From Streptomyces iranensis (GTDB lineage Bacteria; Actinomycetota; Actinomycetes; Streptomycetales; Streptomycetaceae), in assembly GCF_017874715.1 (NCBI RefSeq), contig NZ_JAGGLR010000019.1, positions 124,001 through 188,000 of the forward strand: a DNA stretch of 64,000 bases. The letters run 5' to 3'. Positions 25,007 through 34,439 of the stretch are shown in pieces. Within the stretch, counting starts at the first letter, position 1; every line of letters starts with the position of its first letter. The translations under genes were made by a program, and so were the position numbers. The notes under the pieces were generated by a model. That model saw only the letters and a program-made list of their open reading frames with translations. It was not told where the DNA came from and did no database searches.

Positions 25007-25041
25007 GGTACGGAGAAGAGCATGAGGGAGAGGGGAAGACC

Positions 25042-26040
25042 TTGGCCGACAGCGATCCCGCGATCGTCGTCGAGGGACTGCGGAAGACCTACCGGGACAA
25101 ACAGGCCCTCGCCGGACTCGATCTGACCGTCCCGCAGGGCACCGTGCACGCCGTGCTCGGCCCCAACGGCGCGGGCAAGACCACCTGCGTACGGATCCTG
25201 GCCACCCTGCTGCGGCACGACGGCGGCCGGGCCGAGGTCGCCGGGTACGACGTGCTGCGCGACCCCGACGAGGTCCGCTACCGCATCGGCCTGGTCGGCC
25301 AGCACGCCGCGGTGGACGAGGAGCTGAGCGGACGGCAGAACCTGGAGATGTTCGGCCGCCTCTACCACCTGGGCGGCCGCCGGGCGGCGGCCCGCGCGGA
25401 CGAGTTGCTGGAGCGGTTCGGCCTCGCCGGAACCGGCACCAAGGCCGTCGGCCGGTACAGCGGCGGGATGCGCCGCAGGCTGGACCTCGCGGCGAGCCTC
25501 ATCATGCGGCCGCGGATCCTCTTCCTGGACGAGCCGACCACCGGGCTCGACCCCCGGGGCCGTACGGAGGTGTGGAACGCGGTCCGCTCGCTGGTGGACG
25601 GCGGTACGACCGTGCTGCTCACCACCCAGTACCTGGAGGAGGCGGACCAACTCGCCGACCGCGTCTGCGTGATCGACGGCGGACGGGCCATCGCCGACGG
25701 GACCGCCGACGAGCTCAAGGCCCGGCTCGGCGGGGACCGTATCGAGGTGGTGCTGCGCGACGCGGGCCAACTGACCGCCGCCGCCTCGGTCGTGGCCGGG
25801 GCGACCGGCGCCGCCGAGGTCGCGACCGACCCCGACCGGCGGCGGCTCGGCGCGCGGGTCACCGACCGGGTGGCCGTGCTGACGGAGACCGTGAGGGCGC
25901 TGGCGGCGGCCGGGATCGAGGCGGAGGACATCGTGCTGCGCCGCCCCACGCTCGACGAGGTCTTTCTGCACCTCACCGGGGAGCCGAGCACGGCGGACAC
26001 GGCCATGACGGACACTGCCGGGGAGGAGACCCTCGTATGA
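25042..26040 (+). CDS. ABC transporter ATP-binding protein (DrrA-like)
   Basis: ATPase subunit of an ABC-2 exporter for drugs or secondary metabolites. Walker A GPNGAGKTT, Q-loop, signature YSGGMRRRLDL, Walker B RILFLDEP and the H-loop are present; the C-terminal ~90 residues form the DrrA domain. The TTG start at 25042 is chosen because GAGGGGAAG lies just upstream; it gives 332 aa. An open frame upstream overlaps operator 2 and is not likely to be translated. It overlaps the permease gene (ATGA). Confidence 0.88.
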   Translation: MADSDPAIVVEGLRKTYRDKQALAGLDLTVPQGTVHAVLGPNGAGKTTCVRILATLLRHDGGRAEVAGYDVLRDPDEVRYRIGLVGQHAAVDEELSGRQNLEMFGRLYHLGGRRAAARADELLERFGLAGTGTKAVGRYSGGMRRRLDLAASLIMRPRILFLDEPTTGLDPRGRTEVWNAVRSLVDGGTTVLLTTQYLEEADQLADRVCVIDGGRAIADGTADELKARLGGDRIEVVLRDAGQLTAAASVVAGATGAAEVATDPDRRRLGARVTDRVAVLTETVRALAAAGIEAEDIVLRRPTLDEVFLHLTGEPSTADTAMTDTAGEETLV

Positions 26041-26822
26041 CCACCGCGACCCTCATCGACTCCTGGACCATGACCCGCCGTGGACTCGCCCACTGGGCCC
26101 GGCAGCCCGTCCAGGTCGCCGTCCAGCTGGTCTTCCCGGTGATGATGCTGGTGATGTTCGCCTACTTCCTCGGCGGCGGGATGACCGTCCCGGGCGGCGG
26201 CGACTACAAGGAGTACCTGGTGCCCGGCACGTTCGCGCTCACCATGGTGTTCGGCCTCGAAGGGACGATGCTCGCCATCACCCAGGACCTCAACAAGGGC
26301 GTCATCGACCGCTTCCGCTCGATGCCGATGGCCCGCTCGGCGGTTCTGGTCGGGCGCAGTGCGCTGGACATGCTCCAGTCGGCGCTCGGGCTGCTCGTCC
26401 TCCTCGGGGTCGGGCTCGCGATGGGCTGGCGCTGGCACGGCGGGCCCGGCGACGCGCTGCTCGCCGTCGGGCTGCTGCTGTGGCTGCGCTTCGCGATGCT
26501 GTGGCTCGGCATCTTCCTGGGCATGGCCGCCGGGCGCCCGGAGATGGTGCAGGCCGTGCAGATCCTGGTCTGGCCGCTGGGCTTCCTCTCCAACGTCTTC
26601 GCCTCGCCCGAGACCATGCCCGGCTGGCTCGGCGCCGTCGCGGTCTGGAACCCGATGTCGGCGACGGCCACGGCGATCCGCGAGCTGTTCGGCGGCCCCG
26701 GTGGCGGTGGTGACTCCTGGGCCGCGGACCACGCCCAACTCCTCGCCGTCTGCTGGCCGCTGGCGCTGATCGCGGTCTTCCTCCCGGCCGCGGTGCGGCG
26801 TTACGGGCGGCTCAGCCGCTGA
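26037..26822 (+). CDS. ABC-2 type permease (DrrB-like)
   Basis: 261 aa membrane subunit of the exporter, with about six membrane helices and the ABC-2 motif FSMPMARSAVL region (DRFRSMPMARS). It is translationally coupled to the ATPase through ATGA. With the PadR gene it makes a regulated efflux unit; substrate unknown. Confidence 0.88.
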   Translation: MTTATLIDSWTMTRRGLAHWARQPVQVAVQLVFPVMMLVMFAYFLGGGMTVPGGGDYKEYLVPGTFALTMVFGLEGTMLAITQDLNKGVIDRFRSMPMARSAVLVGRSALDMLQSALGLLVLLGVGLAMGWRWHGGPGDALLAVGLLLWLRFAMLWLGIFLGMAAGRPEMVQAVQILVWPLGFLSNVFASPETMPGWLGAVAVWNPMSATATAIRELFGGPGGGGDSWAADHAQLLAVCWPLALIAVFLPAAVRRYGRLSR

Positions 26823-26896
26823 CAGCGGCCCCGGATCCGCGAGCCGCGCGGGTCACACCTCCACCGGTCGTCGCCGGTTGCGGATACGGTGCAGGT

Positions 26897-28351
26897 ATGG
26901 GGAACGACAGGTCGGGCACGGGGGCGGAGACGGTGAGCGGGCCCGGATACGCCCTGCTGCTCGCCGCCGGCCCGGTCGGCAAACAGCGACTGATGGACGC
27001 GGCCGCCGCGCTGCCCCAGCTCGCCGCCGTATCCCCGGCGGCGCTGCTGGGCACGCCCGGCGGCGCCAGTGTCGTCCAACTCGTGGACCCGGCCGACCCG
27101 CAGACCGTACTGACGCATCTGCGGACCGCCGCCGCGCACCCGGGCCCGGTGCTGGTTCATCTCGCGGGCCAGCTCACCCTTGACGCCAAACAACGGCTGC
27201 CGCACCTGGCGTTGGCCCGTACGACGCCGAGGACCGCCCGGTACACGGCGCTGCCCTGGCACTGGCTGGCCGCCGAACTCGGCCGGCGGCCGCCGGGCAG
27301 CACCGTCGTGGTCGCCGATCTGGTGGCCGACGAGACGGCCTGGCCACCGCTGAGCACCGCCGGCCCGTCCGCCCTCGCGGCCGGGCTGACCCTCTACGGC
27401 ACGGTGGCACCCGCCCCGCCCAAGCGGCAGCTGGCGACGCCGGACTACAGCCGGGCGTTCGCCGGACTGCTGCGGGCCGCCGCCGAACGCCCACCACTCG
27501 CACTGCTCCACCAGCGCGCCGCCCTGGAGGCCGGGCTGGGCCCCGGCCCCGAACTCCTCCTGGACGGCACTGGGCCGGGCGAGGCGTACCCGGCCCCGGA
27601 CGCCGCTTCTGGCGTGGATGCCGCCGCATGGGCCGGGCAGGCCGGGCAGGCCGGGCCGACCAGGGCCGCTGGACCGATCGGGCAGTCCATATCGGCTGGG
27701 CAGACCGGAGAGATCCGGCCGACCGGGCGGACCGGGGCAGCCGGGCAGGCCGGACCGAGCGAGGCCACCGGGTCGGCCGGACTGGCGGCGGCCTCGCCGC
27801 CGCCCATGCCGCCCGGCCCTCCAGAATCGTTCCGCCCCGCCGACCAACCACCGGCGCCCCCGGCGCTACGTGCCCCCGCGCCCCCGCCGCCCGGGTGGGC
27901 GCCCGTGACCGATCCGCTCGCCTCGACGCACGCGGCGATATTCGAGGCGGCCAACGCGGGGCGGCACAGCGAGGCGGCCTCGATGGCGGCCGCCTGGGAG
28001 CAGGAGGCGTTCCGGACGGCCGGTCCCCGGTCCGACGAGGCGATCCACTGGCTGGAGGTCCGCGCCGATCTCTCCCGTATCGCCGGAGACCCGGCCCGCG
28101 CCTGCGAGCTGTGGCTCGCGGTGGCCGACGCGCGGCTGGGCAACGGGGAACCGGCCGAGCACCCCGAGGTCGAGGGGGCCGTGGACCGGGCGCACCACCA
28201 GTGGCAGTTCGTGGCGGACCGGGTCAGGGCCGGTGCCCTCGCCCCGCTGCTGATCGAGCTGCGGGGCCGGGTGCCCGGCCGCAGACCCGGTGCGCTGGAG
28301 GCGGTCCGGCGCCGGGCCGAACTGCTCCGGGCCCCGGCCCGCACGCGCTGA
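26897..28351 (+). CDS. Conserved hypothetical protein with Gly/Ala/Pro-rich linker
   Basis: 484 aa, no signal peptide. Residues 1-200 form a globular alpha/beta domain with hydrophobic strands (VLVHLAGQ, VVVADLV) that recalls a caspase-like or Rossmann-type fold, but no catalytic His-Cys pair is evident. Residues ~235-330 are a low-complexity linker of Gly-Gln-Ala/Gly-Pro units encoded by repeated GGGCAGGCC DNA. The C-terminal ~145 residues are helical, TPR-like (AGRHSEAASMAAAWEQEAF). A role in a signalling scaffold is possible; I do not recognise the family. Confidence 0.6.
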   Translation: MGNDRSGTGAETVSGPGYALLLAAGPVGKQRLMDAAAALPQLAAVSPAALLGTPGGASVVQLVDPADPQTVLTHLRTAAAHPGPVLVHLAGQLTLDAKQRLPHLALARTTPRTARYTALPWHWLAAELGRRPPGSTVVVADLVADETAWPPLSTAGPSALAAGLTLYGTVAPAPPKRQLATPDYSRAFAGLLRAAAERPPLALLHQRAALEAGLGPGPELLLDGTGPGEAYPAPDAASGVDAAAWAGQAGQAGPTRAAGPIGQSISAGQTGEIRPTGRTGAAGQAGPSEATGSAGLAAASPPPMPPGPPESFRPADQPPAPPALRAPAPPPPGWAPVTDPLASTHAAIFEAANAGRHSEAASMAAAWEQEAFRTAGPRSDEAIHWLEVRADLSRIAGDPARACELWLAVADARLGNGEPAEHPEVEGAVDRAHHQWQFVADRVRAGALAPLLIELRGRVPGRRPGALEAVRRRAELLRAPARTR

Positions 28352-28398
28352 CCGCCGTCGATCCGGGACCGGAGACACCGGGACCGGAGACACCGGGC

Positions 28399-29811
28399 TC
28401 AGTGGTGGAACGCCTTGGCGACCTTCCCCATGGGCGCGGGCTGTGACCGCAGCTCCGGCAGCAGCGACCCCAGGTCGCCCAGGAAGAGATCGGCGAGGTC
28501 TTCCGAGAAGCCGTTGCGGCACACCACCCGCAGTACGGACAGGTCCTCCCGGTTGGGCGGGAAGGTGTACGCGGGCACCAGCCAGCCGCGTTCGCGCAGC
28601 CGCCGGGAGACGTCGTAGACGTCGAAGTCGCGGATCCCCTCCGCCGTGGTGAACGCGAACACCGGGAGCTGATCGCCGCGGCTGAGCATGGTGAAGTCCC
28701 CGAACGCCTCGATCCGCTCGGCGAGCGAGCGCGCCACATCGCGGGTCTGCTGCTGGACGGCGCGGTAGCCCTCCCGGCCCAGCCGTACGAAGGTGTAGTA
28801 CTGGGCGGCCACCTGGGAGCCGGGACGGGAGAAGTTGAGCGAGAACGTGGGCATGTCGCCGCCGAGGTAGTCGACGCGGAAGACCAGTTCCTCGGGCAGC
28901 GCGTCCGTCGTACGCCACAGCGCCCAGCCCACCCCGGGGTAGACCAGGCCGTACTTGTGGCCCGAGGTGTTGATGGAGGCCACCCGGGGCAGCTGGAAGT
29001 CCCACAACAGGTCCGGGTCGAGGAACGGCGCGACCATCGCGCCCGAGGCGCCGTCCACATGCACCGGGATGTCCAGGCCCGTGCGCTCCTGGAGGTCGTC
29101 CAGCGCCCGGCACACCTCGGCGACGGGTTCGTAGGAGCCGTCGAAGGTGGAGCCGAGGACCGCGACGACCCCGATGGTGTTCTCGTCGCACAGCTCGGCG
29201 GCGGCCTGGGGATCGAGGTGGAACCGGTCGCCCTCCATGGGCACCTGCCGGGCCTCCACCTCCCAGAAGTCGCAGAACTTCTCCCAGCACACCTGGACAT
29301 TGGTGCCCATGACCAGATTGGGGCGGGCGGTGGCCGGATAGCTCACCGGGTTCCGCTTGGCCCAGCGCCGCTTGAAGGCCATTCCGGCCAGCATGCACGC
29401 CTCGCTCGACCCCGTGGTGGAGCAGCCCACGACCGCGTCCGGGTCGGGGGCGTGCCACAGATGGCCGAGCATGGTCACGCACCGCCGCTCCAGTTCGGCG
29501 GTGCGCGGATACTCATCCTTGTCGATCATGTTCTTGGCGAAGCAGTCGGACATCAGCCTGCCCGCCTGCGGCTCCATCCACGTGGTGACGAACGTGGCGA
29601 GATTCTGGCGGGCGTTGCCGTCCAGCATCAGCTCGTCATGGACGAACTGATACGCCGTCGTGGGCGCCATCGGCCCGTCCGGGAGGCAGTGGCGCGGGGG
29701 TCTGCCGGTCATTCCGCTGACCGGATTGGCCTCGCCGTAGAGCGGATTGATGGAGAAGTCGGGGCTTTCGTCGAGGTCGCGTCGGCCGGGAGTGCCTTTG
29801 TGAAGTGCCAC
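28399..29811 (-). CDS. gadB: Glutamate decarboxylase
   Basis: PLP enzyme that converts glutamate to GABA, 470 aa. PLP-binding K286 is in NTSGHKYG, with the cofactor Asp in VDGASGA, and the bacterial Gad-like segment STTGSSEACMLAG. Length matches GadB. There is no adjacent gadC antiporter; the LeuE/LysE exporter next to it has its own promoter. GABA production or acid resistance is the family role. The GTG start at 29811 has only a weak ribosome site. Confidence 0.88.
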   Translation of the reverse strand: MALHKGTPGRRDLDESPDFSINPLYGEANPVSGMTGRPPRHCLPDGPMAPTTAYQFVHDELMLDGNARQNLATFVTTWMEPQAGRLMSDCFAKNMIDKDEYPRTAELERRCVTMLGHLWHAPDPDAVVGCSTTGSSEACMLAGMAFKRRWAKRNPVSYPATARPNLVMGTNVQVCWEKFCDFWEVEARQVPMEGDRFHLDPQAAAELCDENTIGVVAVLGSTFDGSYEPVAEVCRALDDLQERTGLDIPVHVDGASGAMVAPFLDPDLLWDFQLPRVASINTSGHKYGLVYPGVGWALWRTTDALPEELVFRVDYLGGDMPTFSLNFSRPGSQVAAQYYTFVRLGREGYRAVQQQTRDVARSLAERIEAFGDFTMLSRGDQLPVFAFTTAEGIRDFDVYDVSRRLRERGWLVPAYTFPPNREDLSVLRVVCRNGFSEDLADLFLGDLGSLLPELRSQPAPMGKVAKAFHH

Positions 29812-29864
29812 CTTCGTTAAATTAGGGGCATTTCACCGATAAACCCCGGACCCGCGCCGTGCCC

Positions 29865-30560
29865 CTACCCCGCGCTGCTCAGCGACAGCTTCGCCGCGAA
29901 GCCGAGGAACGCCGTGCCCGCGGCCGCCGAGAGCCCCGCCCGCAGCCGCCGGCGCCGCCGGAAGGTGGCCGCCAGATACGTACCGCTGAAGATCAGCACC
30001 GACAGATAGGTGATGCTGAACAGCTGCGCCCAGGCGCCCAGCGCCACGAAGGACAGCGCGGGATGGGCGTAGTCCGGATCCACGAACTGCACGAAGAAGG
30101 AGATGAAGAAGAGGATCGCCTTCGGGTTCAGCAGGCTGATGACCAGCGCCCGGCGGTACGGGCGCTCGCCCTCCGCGGATCCCATGGCCGTATCCCCGGC
30201 CCCGTCCGTGCCCCGCGCCTCCGCCGCGCTCCGAGCCGCCTCCGCGGTCCCCGGGCGGCGGCGCCACAGGGCCCGCGCCCCGCGTAGCATGCCCACCGCC
30301 AGCCAGGTCAGATAGCCCGCGCCCGCGAACTTGACCACCGCGAAGAGCACCGGGCTGGTGTGCAGCAGCGAGGCCACCCCGCCCGCCGACAGCGCCATCA
30401 GTACGGTGTCGCCGCACAGCACCCCGGCCGCTGCCCGATAGCCGGTACGCGGGCCGCGGCGGGCCGCGACCGACACCACGTACAGCGAATTGGGGCCCGG
30501 CAGCAGGATGATCAGCGCCAGACCGGCCAGATATGTCGAAAGATCGGTTATCCCCAGCAC
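29865..30560 (-). CDS. LysE/RhtB-family amino acid exporter (LeuE-like)
   Basis: 231 aa with six membrane helices; LLPGPNSLYVVS near the N-terminus is the family signature and NPKAILFFISFF the second. A ~45 residue charged loop with Ala/Glu/Gly interrupts the centre. The N-terminus and signature are closest to LeuE (leucine export). It is divergent from tipA, 125 bp apart, so the tipA operator may also influence it. Confidence 0.82.
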   Translation of the reverse strand: MLGITDLSTYLAGLALIILLPGPNSLYVVSVAARRGPRTGYRAAAGVLCGDTVLMALSAGGVASLLHTSPVLFAVVKFAGAGYLTWLAVGMLRGARALWRRRPGTAEAARSAAEARGTDGAGDTAMGSAEGERPYRRALVISLLNPKAILFFISFFVQFVDPDYAHPALSFVALGAWAQLFSITYLSVLIFSGTYLAATFRRRRRLRAGLSAAAGTAFLGFAAKLSLSSAG

Positions 30561-30616
30561 GATCGGCAGGATGACAGTGGTCCGCCGCGCCGCCCAGTCG
30601 GTTTCGCCATCCGGAC

Positions 30617-30647
30617 TTGCACCTCACGCGACGTGAGGGAGCACCGT
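30617..30647 (+). promoter_or_regulatory. tipA-type promoter with MerR operator
   Basis: A -35 TTGCAC and a -10-like CACCGT are 19 bp apart, the extended spacing of MerR-type promoters. The spacer contains CCTCACG-CGA-CGTGAGG (30622-30638), a perfect inverted repeat, very like the known thiostrepton-inducible tipA promoter. The TipA-like protein encoded at 30685 should bind here. Confidence 0.85.
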
Positions 30648-30684
30648 GGAACCCGTACCGAACGGAAAGAGAGCGGATTCGGCC

Positions 30685-31443
30685 ATGAGCTATTCCGTGG
30701 GACAGGTGGCGAGCTTCGCCGGGGTCACGGTGCGCGCGCTGCACCACTACGACGAGATCGGGCTGTTGCGCCCCGGCGCCCGCAGCGCGGCCGGGCACCG
30801 GCGTTACGACGACGCCGACCTCGACCGGCTGCAGCGGATCCTGTTCTACCGGGAGCTCGGCTTTCCGCTCGAAGAGGTGGCGGTGCTGCTCGACGACCCG
30901 GACATCGATCCGCAGGCCCACCTGCGGCGCCAGCACCAGCTGTTGTCCGACCGGATCGAGCGGCTGCGGAAGATGGCCGCCGCCGTCGAACGAGCCATGG
31001 AGGCGCGGAAGATGGGCATCAATCTGACCCCCGAGGAGAAGTTCGAGGTCTTCGGGGACTTCGACCCGGACGAGCACCAGGAAGAGGTCGAGCAGCGCTG
31101 GGGGAACACCGAGGCGTACCAGGAGTCCCAGCGCAGGGCCGCCACGTACACCAAGGAGGACTGGAAGCGGATCCAGGAGGAGGCGGACGGACTCAGCAAC
31201 CGGTTCGTCGCGCTGATGGGCGCGGGCACCCCGCCGACGTCGGAGGCGGCGATGGACCTCGCCGAGGAGCACCGGCAGGGGATCAGCCGGAACCACTACG
31301 AGTGCGGCCATGAGATGCACGCCTGCCTGGGCCGGATGTACGTCTCGGACCACCGCTTCACGGAGAACATCGACAAGGCCGGGCCGGGGCTGGCCGTCTA
31401 CCTCCGGGACGCGATCCTCGCCAACGCCGAGCGGCACGGCTAG
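30685..31443 (+). CDS. tipA: TipA-like thiopeptide-binding MerR regulator
   Basis: 252 aa; starts MSYSVGQVASFAGVTVR like TipAL. An N-terminal MerR winged helix (1-75) and coiled coil are followed by the TipAS drug-binding domain from residue 110 (MGINLTPEEK), an internal start at 31012 that gives the short TipAS form of ~143 aa. The pair of cysteines in HYECGHEMHACLG, needed for covalent capture of thiostrepton, is present. Binding activates transcription of its own promoter. No thiopeptide gene cluster is visible here. Confidence 0.9.
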   Translation: MSYSVGQVASFAGVTVRALHHYDEIGLLRPGARSAAGHRRYDDADLDRLQRILFYRELGFPLEEVAVLLDDPDIDPQAHLRRQHQLLSDRIERLRKMAAAVERAMEARKMGINLTPEEKFEVFGDFDPDEHQEEVEQRWGNTEAYQESQRRAATYTKEDWKRIQEEADGLSNRFVALMGAGTPPTSEAAMDLAEEHRQGISRNHYECGHEMHACLGRMYVSDHRFTENIDKAGPGLAVYLRDAILANAERHG

Positions 31444-31451
31444 GGGGCGTC

Positions 31452-31590
31452 GGACGAAGCTTGGCGCCTGCGGCGGGCTGCTCCCCTCCCCGCCCCTTCC
31501 CTCAACTGGGGCTCCGCCCCAGACCCCGGGGTCCAGGGGCGGAGCCCTTGGTAGCGGGAAGGGGCGGGGAGGGGAAAGAAACGCGGGGCA
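31452..31590. repeat. Long imperfect palindromic intergenic repeat, copy 2
   Basis: The left arm CTCCCCTCCCCGCCCC (31482-31497) and the right arm GGGGCGGGGAGGGG (31561-31574) enclose GGGGCTCCGCCCC and the core CCAGGGGCGGAGCCC. Flanking DNA differs from copy 1. The following 31591-31757 is the 5' region of the DedA gene with no other feature seen. Confidence 0.8.
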
Positions 31591-31757
31591 TCCCTGGGCG
31601 TCGCGACCAAGGGCGGGACTCCTGGGCGGAGGGAACCAAGGGCACGCACACGGCGTTGATAGCTTTGGGCGGCACACTGCGAAGAACACTCAGTCCGCCC
31701 CAACCCTGCGGCCGGGCCTCGCACGAGCCTGCATTCCTCGACCCAGGAGCCTCCCCC

Positions 31758-32465
31758 GTGAACACCCTCGCGCTCGGCCCTCAGTGGCTGGACCCGGACT
31801 ATCTGATCGAGACCTTCGGTCTGCTCGGCGTCCTGGCCATCGTTTTCGCGGAGTCCGGCCTGCTCATCGGCTTCTTCCTGCCGGGCGACTCGCTGCTGTT
31901 CACCACCGGCCTGCTGGTGACCACCAATGTGATCAAGCAGGATCTGTGGCTGGTGTGTGTGGCCGTGGCGGTCGCCGCGATCCTCGGTGACCAGGCCGGA
32001 TATCTCTTCGGCCGGAAGGTGGGGCCGTCGCTGTTCCGGCGCCCCGACTCCAAGCTCTTCAAACAGGAGAACGTGGAGAAGGCGCATGAGTTCTTCGAGA
32101 AGCACGGGCCCAAGTCGCTGATCCTGGCCCGCTTCGTGCCCATCGTGCGGACGTTCACGCCGATCATCGCGGGCGTGAGCCGGATGAACTACCGCTCGTT
32201 CATCATCTTCAACGTCATCGGCGGTGTGCTGTGGGGCACCGGCGTCACGCTGCTCGGCTCGGCGCTCGGGAAGGTCGACTTCGTGCATCAGCACATCGAG
32301 CTGATGCTGATCGCGATCGTGCTGCTGTCGATCATCCCGATCGGGATCGAGTTCCTCCGGGCGCGCGGCAAGGCGAAGAAGGAGGCCGCCGAGCAGCCGG
32401 AGCCGCAGGGCCCGGCCGCGGGCTCCCCCTCCCAGGGGCCGCGCGGGCGCCACGCCAAGCGCTGA
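31758..32465 (+). CDS. DedA-family membrane protein
   Basis: 235 aa with five or six membrane segments. ESGLLIGFFLPGDSLLF and ARFVPIVRTFTPIIAG match the DedA/SNARE-associated family, whose members flip undecaprenyl phosphate or lipids across the membrane. The C-terminal tail is charged. The GTG at 31758 has AGGAG 8 nt upstream; an earlier frame start inside the repeat is not plausible. Confidence 0.85.
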   Translation: MNTLALGPQWLDPDYLIETFGLLGVLAIVFAESGLLIGFFLPGDSLLFTTGLLVTTNVIKQDLWLVCVAVAVAAILGDQAGYLFGRKVGPSLFRRPDSKLFKQENVEKAHEFFEKHGPKSLILARFVPIVRTFTPIIAGVSRMNYRSFIIFNVIGGVLWGTGVTLLGSALGKVDFVHQHIELMLIAIVLLSIIPIGIEFLRARGKAKKEAAEQPEPQGPAAGSPSQGPRGRHAKR

Positions 32466-32618
32466 GCGGGCCTTTCACCAGGCTTCACATCCCTCACACA
32501 CCGCCCCCACTTCCCACCCGGCGGTCACCGCCCCGCACAATGGGCTCCGGTGGCCGCCGATGTTGCATCCTTGGCTGCTGGGAAACATACGGGGAGGGCT
32601 GGTGAGGAGCGAGAAGAC

Positions 32619-34325
32619 GTGAGGTCGGACCGTCAGCAGACGCCGCGTGCCGTGAGCGCGGCGGAGACGGACACGGGGGAGCAGCAGAAGCCGCTGTCCG
32701 ACGAGGCGCACAGCGCCTTCACCCCGCCCCTTGGCATACCCCTGCCGCCGCCGCCCGAGGACGAGCACCCGACATCGGAGTTCGCCGTCCCCGACGGACT
32801 GACGGCGGAAGCCCCCACCGAGCCCGAGTGCTCGGCGTTCGTGCCGCCCGCCGGGGTGAAGACCCCCTCGAACAACCAGACCACCGGCGGCTTCCCCGTC
32901 ATCACCCCGCCGAACGGCATCCCCGTCGTCCGGCTGACCAAGGACACCCCCTGGCAGGACCGGATGCGCACGATGCTGCGCATGCCGATCAGCGAGCGTC
33001 CGACGCCCGAGCGCGTCGAGCGGCAGGACGAGACGGGCCCGGCCGTGCCGCGTGTGCTCGACCTCACCCTCCGCATCGCCGAGCTGCTGCTCGCGGGCGG
33101 TGAGGGGGCCGAGGACGTCGAGGCGGCGATGCTCGGCGTGGCGCACGCGTACGGGCTCGACCGCTGCGAGCCGACCGTCACCTTCACCCTGCTGTCGGTC
33201 AGCTACCAGCCCTCGCTGGTCGACGACCCGGTCACGGCCAGCCGGACCGTACGGCGCCGGGGCACCGACTACACCCGGCTGTCCGCGGTCTTCCGGCTCG
33301 TGGACGACATCACCTCGCGGGACGACTTCACGCTGGAGGAGGCGTATCGGCGGCTCGCCGAGATACGCCGTAACCGCCACCCCTACCCCGGCTGGGCACT
33401 CACCGTGGCCGGTGGCGGGCTGGCAGGCGCGGCGAGCATGCTGGTCGGCGGTGACTGGCCGGTCTTCTTCGCGGCGGCCCTCGGCGCGATGCTCGGCGAC
33501 CGGCTGGCGTGGCTGGCCTCCGGGCGCGGGCTTCCGGAGTTCTACCAGTTCGTGGCCGCTGCGATGCCGCCCGCCGCGATCGGGGTGGCGCTCAGCCTCG
33601 CGAACTTCGGGGTTCAATCGTCCGCCGTGATCACCGGTGGGCTGTTCGCGCTGATCCCGGGGCGGGCGCTGGTGGCGGGTGTCCAGGACGGACTGACCGG
33701 CTACTACATCACCGCGGCGGCGCGCCTGCTGGAGGTCGGCTATCTGATCGTCGGCATCGTCTGCGGGGTGCTCACGGTGCTCTACGGGGGCCTTCAGCTC
33801 GACGCCAAGCTCAACCCGGAGGCGGCGCTGCGCCATGTGGAGCGGCCGTACATCCAGATCCTGGCGGCGATGCTGCTCGCGCTGACCTTCTGCATCCTGC
33901 TCCAGCAGGAACGTCACACCGTGCTGTTCGCCACGCTCAACGGCGGGGTCGCCTGGGTGGTCTACGGCGCGCTGGCCGACACCGCGGGCGTTCCGCCGGT
34001 GGCGGCCACGACCGTGGCCGCCGGGCTGGTCGGCCTCTTCGGCCAGCTGCTCTCGCGCTATCGATACGCCTCGGCGCTGCCGTACGTCACGGCGGCGATA
34101 GGCCCCCTGCTGCCCGGTAGCGCGACCTACTTCGGGCTGCTCGCGCTGGCCCAGGGCAACCTGGACCGCGGCATTCCACACCTCACCCAGGCGGCGGCAC
34201 TGGCCCTGGCGATCGCCATAGGGGTGAACCTGGGAAGCGAGGCCGCGCGCCTCTTCCTGAAGATGCCCGGCACGGACGCCGACCCCTCCGGCCGCCGCGC
34301 CGCCAAGCGCACACGGGGCTTCTGA
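32619..34325 (+). CDS. Threonine/serine exporter family protein (ThrE)
   Basis: About 568 aa. After a disordered, Pro-rich cytoplasmic N-terminus (to about residue 130) comes the ThrE domain (RVLDLTLRIAELLLAGGEGAEDVEAAM segment, shown in part) and ten membrane segments including a second ThrE-like half. Role: export of Thr, Ser or small metabolites. The GTG at 32619 follows GAGGAGCGAGAAGAC. Convergent with ppa. Confidence 0.85.
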   Translation: MRSDRQQTPRAVSAAETDTGEQQKPLSDEAHSAFTPPLGIPLPPPPEDEHPTSEFAVPDGLTAEAPTEPECSAFVPPAGVKTPSNNQTTGGFPVITPPNGIPVVRLTKDTPWQDRMRTMLRMPISERPTPERVERQDETGPAVPRVLDLTLRIAELLLAGGEGAEDVEAAMLGVAHAYGLDRCEPTVTFTLLSVSYQPSLVDDPVTASRTVRRRGTDYTRLSAVFRLVDDITSRDDFTLEEAYRRLAEIRRNRHPYPGWALTVAGGGLAGAASMLVGGDWPVFFAAALGAMLGDRLAWLASGRGLPEFYQFVAAAMPPAAIGVALSLANFGVQSSAVITGGLFALIPGRALVAGVQDGLTGYYITAAARLLEVGYLIVGIVCGVLTVLYGGLQLDAKLNPEAALRHVERPYIQILAAMLLALTFCILLQQERHTVLFATLNGGVAWVVYGALADTAGVPPVAATTVAAGLVGLFGQLLSRYRYASALPYVTAAIGPLLPGSATYFGLLALAQGNLDRGIPHLTQAAALALAIAIGVNLGSEAARLFLKMPGTDADPSGRRAAKRTRGF

Positions 34326-34388
34326 CCGGGCCCGGGGCGTCGTCCCGGGCCCGGAGACCGCTGCCGCCCCGGCCCGGCCCGGAAACGC

Positions 34389-34425
34389 GGGAGGGCGGGG
34401 CATCCGTACGGTGCCCCGCCCTCCC
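34389..34425. terminator. Bidirectional terminator between the ThrE and ppa genes
   Basis: GGGAGGGCGGGGCA and TGCCCCGCCCTCCC form a perfect 14 bp stem with a 9-base loop. A second hairpin, CCGGGCCCGGG/CCCGGGCCCGG, is at 34326-34354. Neither has a T-tract, but both lie between the convergent stops. Confidence 0.7.
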
Positions 34426-34439
34426 GGCGTGATCAGGAC

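Noticed and set aside
27604..27790. Collagen-like region in the hypothetical protein at 26897
   Set aside because: The Gly spacing is irregular, so it is a low-complexity linker and not a collagen triple-helix repeat.
30685..31443. TipA as evidence of a thiopeptide cluster
   Set aside because: No precursor, cyclodehydratase or dehydratase genes in the window.
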